DNA from: Lewinella sp. W8
GTDB lineage: Bacteria; Bacteroidota; Bacteroidia; Chitinophagales; Saprospiraceae
DNA: 64,000 nucleotides
NCBI RefSeq assembly: GCF_004375085.3
Contig: NZ_SNAQ03000004.1
Span: 186,001-250,000, forward strand
Direction: 5' to 3'
The first letter of the stretch is position 1, and each line of letters begins with the position of its first letter. A model generated the notes under the pieces. That model did no database searches, was not told the origin of the DNA, and saw only the letters and a program-made list of their open reading frames with translations. The translations under genes were made by a program, and so were the position numbers. Shown here one piece after another: positions 60,334 through 64,000 of this stretch.

Positions 60334-63300
60334 CTATTTATCCTTCATCACCCCTTCCAGCTTCACCTTCTCCGCCCGCAGCTCTTCCAGGCGCTCAAAA
60401 ACGTCCCGGCCGGGCTCCTGATCCGCCCGCCGGACGACCCCGTAGAGGTAACCAATCTGCGCAATGAGCATGGGCTGCATGTAAGTACCCTCCGCTGTTT
60501 CCAGCAGCTGCTCCAGCTCCGCCAGCTCGGCGAGTTGGGCCTTCTGCTCGGCGGTGGGGTTGGCCTTGCCCTTAAGGGCCTTCTGCCGTTGCTTGATGTC
60601 GTGGCTCATCCGCTTGACGTCGGAGAGGAGATCGACGATCTCCAGCGCCACAGCCTCCTGCTGCTGCACGTCGGCCAGGGTGACGCCGCTGGCCGCCACG
60701 TTGGGGTCGAGCTGGAGGGCAAAGGATTCCTCCATCGTTTGCCCGTCTACGGTCAGGCGGACGGTGTAGGTGCCCGGCGCCACCATCGGCCCGCCGGCGT
60801 AGCGCCGGCGCTGGTTAGCGTCCCAGGCGCCGTGGTGCCGCATGTCCCAGCGGAAACGGTGCAGCCCCTCGGTGGTGCGCAGGGCACTGCTCAGGGTGTA
60901 GGCAATTTCTTCGGTCGACATATCCCGGGTCACCGTCCCGTCGCCCGTCGCGCCGCTGCCGCTGCGTAGGGTGCGGACGACCTTGCCCTCGGCGTTCAGG
61001 AAGTCCAGCTGGATCGGTCCGGCCACGCCCTTGGGCAGGTAGTACTCGACGTCAACTCCCGGCAGGCGGTAGTCGACGTGGTCGCTGCCACCCCGACCGC
61101 CGCGGTAACGGGCCCGGATGTGGTCGCGGGGCCGGAAGAGGCGGGGCGCATCGCCCGCCAGCGCTTCGGCCCCCTGGTGGAGGGCGGAGAGGTTATCCAT
61201 CACCCAGAAGGAGCGGCCCATGGTGGAGAGCACCAGGTCCTTGCGGTGCACCTTGATGTCCGTGATGGGCGTCACCGGCAGGTTCTGCTGGAAGGATTTC
61301 CAGCTCTTGCCGTCGTCAAAGGAGATGAACATGCCAAACTCGGTCCCGGCGTAGAGCAGGCCCGCGCGGTCGGGGTCCTCGCGCACCACCCGCACGGGGT
61401 AATCGGCGGGGATGCCGTTGCTGCCGTCGGTGAGCAGGGTCCAGCTCTTACCGTAGTTGGTCGTTTTGTAGATGTAGGGCCGCCAGTCGCCCAGCTGGTA
61501 GCGCAGCACGCTGAAGTAGGCCTTGCCGGCATCGTGGGGCGAGGGCTCCACGCAGTCGACCCGACCGCCACCGGGCAGGTCCTTGGGCGTGACGTTGTCC
61601 CACTTGCCGCCGCCGTCGCGGGTGACGTGCACGGGACCGTCGTTGGCGCCGACCCAGATCACGCCCGCTTCCACGGCCGATTCGCGGATGGCGTAGATGG
61701 TGCTGTAGAATTCCTCCCCGGTGATGTCGCGGGTGATGGGCGCGCCCGAGATCACCTGCTTATCGTCCTCGAAGGCGGTCAGGTCCGGCGAGATGATCTC
61801 CCAGCTCTTGCCGTCGTCGGTGGTTTTGTGGACGAACTGCGAGGTGTGGTACACCACGTCGGGGTCGTGGGGCGAGACGTGGATGGGCGATACCCGCTGG
61901 AAGCGGAACTTCAGCTCCTTGGGGTTGTGGCCGTACATGTAGGCGGCGCCCACGTCGTAACTCTGCTCCTGCCCGGTGGTCTTGTTGTACACGCTGAAGC
62001 GGCCCTTGCAGTTGGCGTAGACGATGTTCGGGTTGCCGGGCTTGGGCACGGCGGGTCCCGTTTCGCAGCCGCCGGTGTTCATCACCAGTCCGATGGGTCC
62101 GGCCTGGTGGCCGTAGGGCGGCTGACTGGGCACCGCAATGGTGGTGTAGTTGTCCTGCTGCCCGGCGTAGAGCCAGTAGGGGTACTGGTCGTCGACCTCC
62201 ACGGTGTAGAGCTCGGCCGTGGGTTGGTTCAGCTGGGTCGACCAGGTTTTGCCGCCGTTGTGGGTCACGTTGGCGCCGCCGTCGTTGGCCTGGATGAAGA
62301 GCTGCGGGTTATCGGGGTTGATCCACATATCGTGGTTGTCGCCGTGGGGCGGATTGAGGCGGCCCCAGCTCTTCCCGCCGTCGACGGATTTCAGGTAGGG
62401 CGTCGCCATCACGTAGACTACGTCGGTGTCCTTTGGGTCCACGTCCAGGTTGCTGTAGTAGAAGGGCCGGATGCCGAGGCGGCGGTCGTTCGAGACGTGC
62501 GTCCAGTTTTCCCCCTGGTCATCCGAGCGGTACAGGCCGACCTTATCGTCGGGGGCTTCCACCAGTGCGTACACCAGGCTCGGATTGGCCGGACTCACGG
62601 CCAGGTCGATCTTCCCGACGATGCCCGTCGGCAGTCCGCCACCCAGTTTCTCCCAGGTATCGCCGCCGTCGATGGATTTGTAGATGCCGTGCTCTTCGCC
62701 GCCGCTGATGATGGTCCAGGGCTTCCGCTCGGCCCGCCAGACGGTGGCGTAAATGATGTCGGGGTTGCTGGGCATGAATTCCAGGTCCGCCGCGCCGGTT
62801 TGCTCCGAGATGAAAAGCACCTTCTCCCAGCTCTTCCCGCCGTCCTTCGTGCGGAAGACGCCCCGCTCCGGGTTGGGCGCAAAGGCGTTGCCAATGGCCG
62901 CTACGAAGACGACGTTATGGTTCTCCGGGTGGATCTCCACGGCGCCGATGTGGCCCGTCTTTTCCAGTCCGATATGCTTCCAGCTCTTGCCCGCGTCCAC
63001 GGATTTATACACCCCCTTGCCGGTGATCACGTTGGAGCGCAGGCCGTCCGATCCCGTGCCCACGTAGACGATATTCGGGTCGTTCTGCGCCACCCGAATC
63101 GCCCCGATCGAGGGCGTGGCGAAGTAGCCGTCGGAGACGTTGCTCCAGCTCGTGCCGTAGTCCTCCGTTTTCCACACCCCGCCACCGGTGGCGCCCATGT
63201 AGAACACATTGGGCTGGGTCCGTACGCCGGCTACGGCCGTGGCGCGTCCGCCGCGGGTGGGACCCACGTTGCGGTACTCAAGGTGGTCCAGCTCCATTTG

Positions 63301-63360
63301 CGCGGGCAGCTCGGCGAGGAACAACAGGCACAGCAGGGCGAGGAGGAAGGGGTGTTTCAT
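60334..63360 (-). CDS. Secreted BNR/sortilin-like beta-propeller protein
   Basis: The 1008-residue protein has a signal peptide (MKHPFLLALLCLLFLAELPAQ). It carries many Asp-box/BNR repeats of the form S-x-D-x-G-x-T/S-W (VWKTEDYGTSW, KSVDAGKSWKHIG, TKDGGKSWEKV, SIDGGDTWEKLG, SVDGGKSWGRL, TTDDGKSWEII), making up one or two VPS10/sortilin-like propellers (to about residue 700). A C-terminal beta domain and a helical tail (QRQKALKGKANPTAEQKAQL) follow. Such proteins are abundant in Bacteroidota; glycosyl-hydrolase naming is not backed by visible catalytic residues. No T9SS sorting domain is visible at the end. The frame extends 70 codons upstream of the chosen start but the signal peptide fixes it. 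Confidence 0.82.
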   Translation of the reverse strand: MKHPFLLALLCLLFLAELPAQMELDHLEYRNVGPTRGGRATAVAGVRTQPNVFYMGATGGGVWKTEDYGTSWSNVSDGYFATPSIGAIRVAQNDPNIVYVGTGSDGLRSNVITGKGVYKSVDAGKSWKHIGLEKTGHIGAVEIHPENHNVVFVAAIGNAFAPNPERGVFRTKDGGKSWEKVLFISEQTGAADLEFMPSNPDIIYATVWRAERKPWTIISGGEEHGIYKSIDGGDTWEKLGGGLPTGIVGKIDLAVSPANPSLVYALVEAPDDKVGLYRSDDQGENWTHVSNDRRLGIRPFYYSNLDVDPKDTDVVYVMATPYLKSVDGGKSWGRLNPPHGDNHDMWINPDNPQLFIQANDGGANVTHNGGKTWSTQLNQPTAELYTVEVDDQYPYWLYAGQQDNYTTIAVPSQPPYGHQAGPIGLVMNTGGCETGPAVPKPGNPNIVYANCKGRFSVYNKTTGQEQSYDVGAAYMYGHNPKELKFRFQRVSPIHVSPHDPDVVYHTSQFVHKTTDDGKSWEIISPDLTAFEDDKQVISGAPITRDITGEEFYSTIYAIRESAVEAGVIWVGANDGPVHVTRDGGGKWDNVTPKDLPGGGRVDCVEPSPHDAGKAYFSVLRYQLGDWRPYIYKTTNYGKSWTLLTDGSNGIPADYPVRVVREDPDRAGLLYAGTEFGMFISFDDGKSWKSFQQNLPVTPITDIKVHRKDLVLSTMGRSFWVMDNLSALHQGAEALAGDAPRLFRPRDHIRARYRGGRGGSDHVDYRLPGVDVEYYLPKGVAGPIQLDFLNAEGKVVRTLRSGSGATGDGTVTRDMSTEEIAYTLSSALRTTEGLHRFRWDMRHHGAWDANQRRRYAGGPMVAPGTYTVRLTVDGQTMEESFALQLDPNVAASGVTLADVQQQEAVALEIVDLLSDVKRMSHDIKQRQKALKGKANPTAEQKAQLAELAELEQLLETAEGTYMQPMLIAQIGYLYGVVRRADQEPGRDVFERLEELRAEKVKLEGVMKDK

Positions 63361-63531
63361 TGGGAAGTGGCTTTTTGTTGTGGCTAAGATAGCGGATAGG
63401 ATTTTTGATGTTTGATTTTTGACGTTTGAAGTAGGGGGGAGATACTGGGTGCAGCGGTTGGAGGGCGTGGAGAGGTTAGGCTTTTTCTTTTCTTCCTTCT
63501 TTGGTCTTCTCTCTTCCATCTTACAACTTGG

Positions 63532-63963
63532 GCGACGGCGCGCAGGTGCAATGTGTCGCGGCACCAGCAAGGTCGTCGGCCGAGACGTGAGGCACGAGCT
63601 GGCTCGTCCGCCGACCGGGGGTAAGGCTTCGGGTATTCTTTCATCCTTTAACCTAAATTATGGGACACCAACCGGACACTCAAAGGACCGCTTCGCGGAC
63701 ACTTCAAGGACCTACTTTCCCTGCGTCCTTCAGCTGTTTTATGACTGCTAAGCCCCACTCGGCCGACGAGTCAGTTCCTGCGTCACGCCTCGGCGGACGA
63801 GTTCGCTGGTATTTCCTGGAGTTGCCTTTCCCCGTCTAACGCCCAGCCGGACAAGCCCAAGGCAACCACACCCACTTTCCCGCAGCAGCCAAACAAAACC
63901 ACTCCAGTAGCGACGGCTTCAGCCGTTGAACGAAACCTTTCGCCGGATAAATCCGGCGCTACT
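63532..63963. repeat. Cluster of intergenic repeats at the right end
   Basis: In order: a reversed GCACCTGCGC...CGTCGCCC motif (63532-63551), the GGTCGTCGGCCGAGACGTGAGG...CTCGTCCGCCGACC repeat also found near 29710, an ACACTCAAAGGACCGC...CGGACACTTCAAGG hairpin (about 63675-63710), and the second complete three-stem element (63907-63962) with outer GTAGC/GCTAC, ACGGC/GCCGT and the fixed CGCCGGATAAATCCGGCG stem. No gene is credible from 63361 to the end. Confidence 0.75.
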
Positions 63964-64000
63964 GTACCAACAAAAGTTATTTTGTAACAGCCCACCAACA

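Noticed and set aside
61078-63387. 769-codon open frame on the plus strand opposite the beta-propeller gene
   Set aside because: It is antisense to a well-supported secreted protein, has a His/Val/Gly-rich composition with no motif, and arises from GC-rich codon use.

Overview
The window looks like chromosomal DNA of a Bacteroidota bacterium, most likely a Lewinella-like member of the Saprospiria; this is inference, since no rRNA or phylogenetic marker is present. The grounds are a type IX secretion sorting domain, a GLPGLI-family protein beside a TonB-type barrel, a Bat (aerotolerance) operon, a short archaeal-type prolyl-tRNA synthetase, several TAnnTTTG -7 promoter boxes and few Shine-Dalgarno sequences. 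Most of the window is GC-rich, apart from an AT-rich block at about 50.0-60.0 kb.

Layout. 1-5 kb: a secreted T9SS cargo protein, a lipoprotein and two mechanistically unrelated sulfotransferases. 5.2-10.2 kb: a minus-strand cassette of small secreted proteins, a Gly-Gly leader-type Asp-rich peptide, a GLPGLI protein and a large outer-membrane barrel; this is the best candidate for an undescribed system. 10.7-31.4 kb: housekeeping and envelope genes (recG, pepP, an MCE-domain lipoprotein, a 2OG oxygenase, lysS, lgt, a sugar isomerase-like/GMC oxidoreductase pair, a FadL-like porin, a Ser-Arg-rich secreted protein, proS, a CYTH protein), ending in three unusual tRNA-like genes. 31.4-45.2 kb: a mevalonate-kinase-like GHMP kinase, a beta-lactamase-fold protein with a membrane AraC-type regulator, a six-gene Bat operon, a membrane protein and a CaiB-type CoA transferase. 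45.8-48.8 kb: a radical SAM protein resembling tetraether-lipid synthase, with a small membrane protein and an Lgt paralogue lacking the usual active-site residues. 50-59.9 kb: an AT-rich defence island with an XRE regulator, PLD-SNF2 helicase, N6-adenine methylase and AAA ATPase in one overlapping operon, plus a convergent PD-(D/E)xK-type nuclease. 60.3-63.4 kb: a large secreted BNR/sortilin-like beta-propeller protein.

The GC-rich intergenic spaces are full of short interspersed hairpin repeats in several families. In one family the arms of a perfect palindrome change together while the core stays fixed. In three places a pair of direct intergenic repeats brackets a single gene (2OG oxygenase, tRNA-Pro-like, CoA transferase). 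None of these repeats was seen inside the AT-rich island, which fits recent acquisition of that block.
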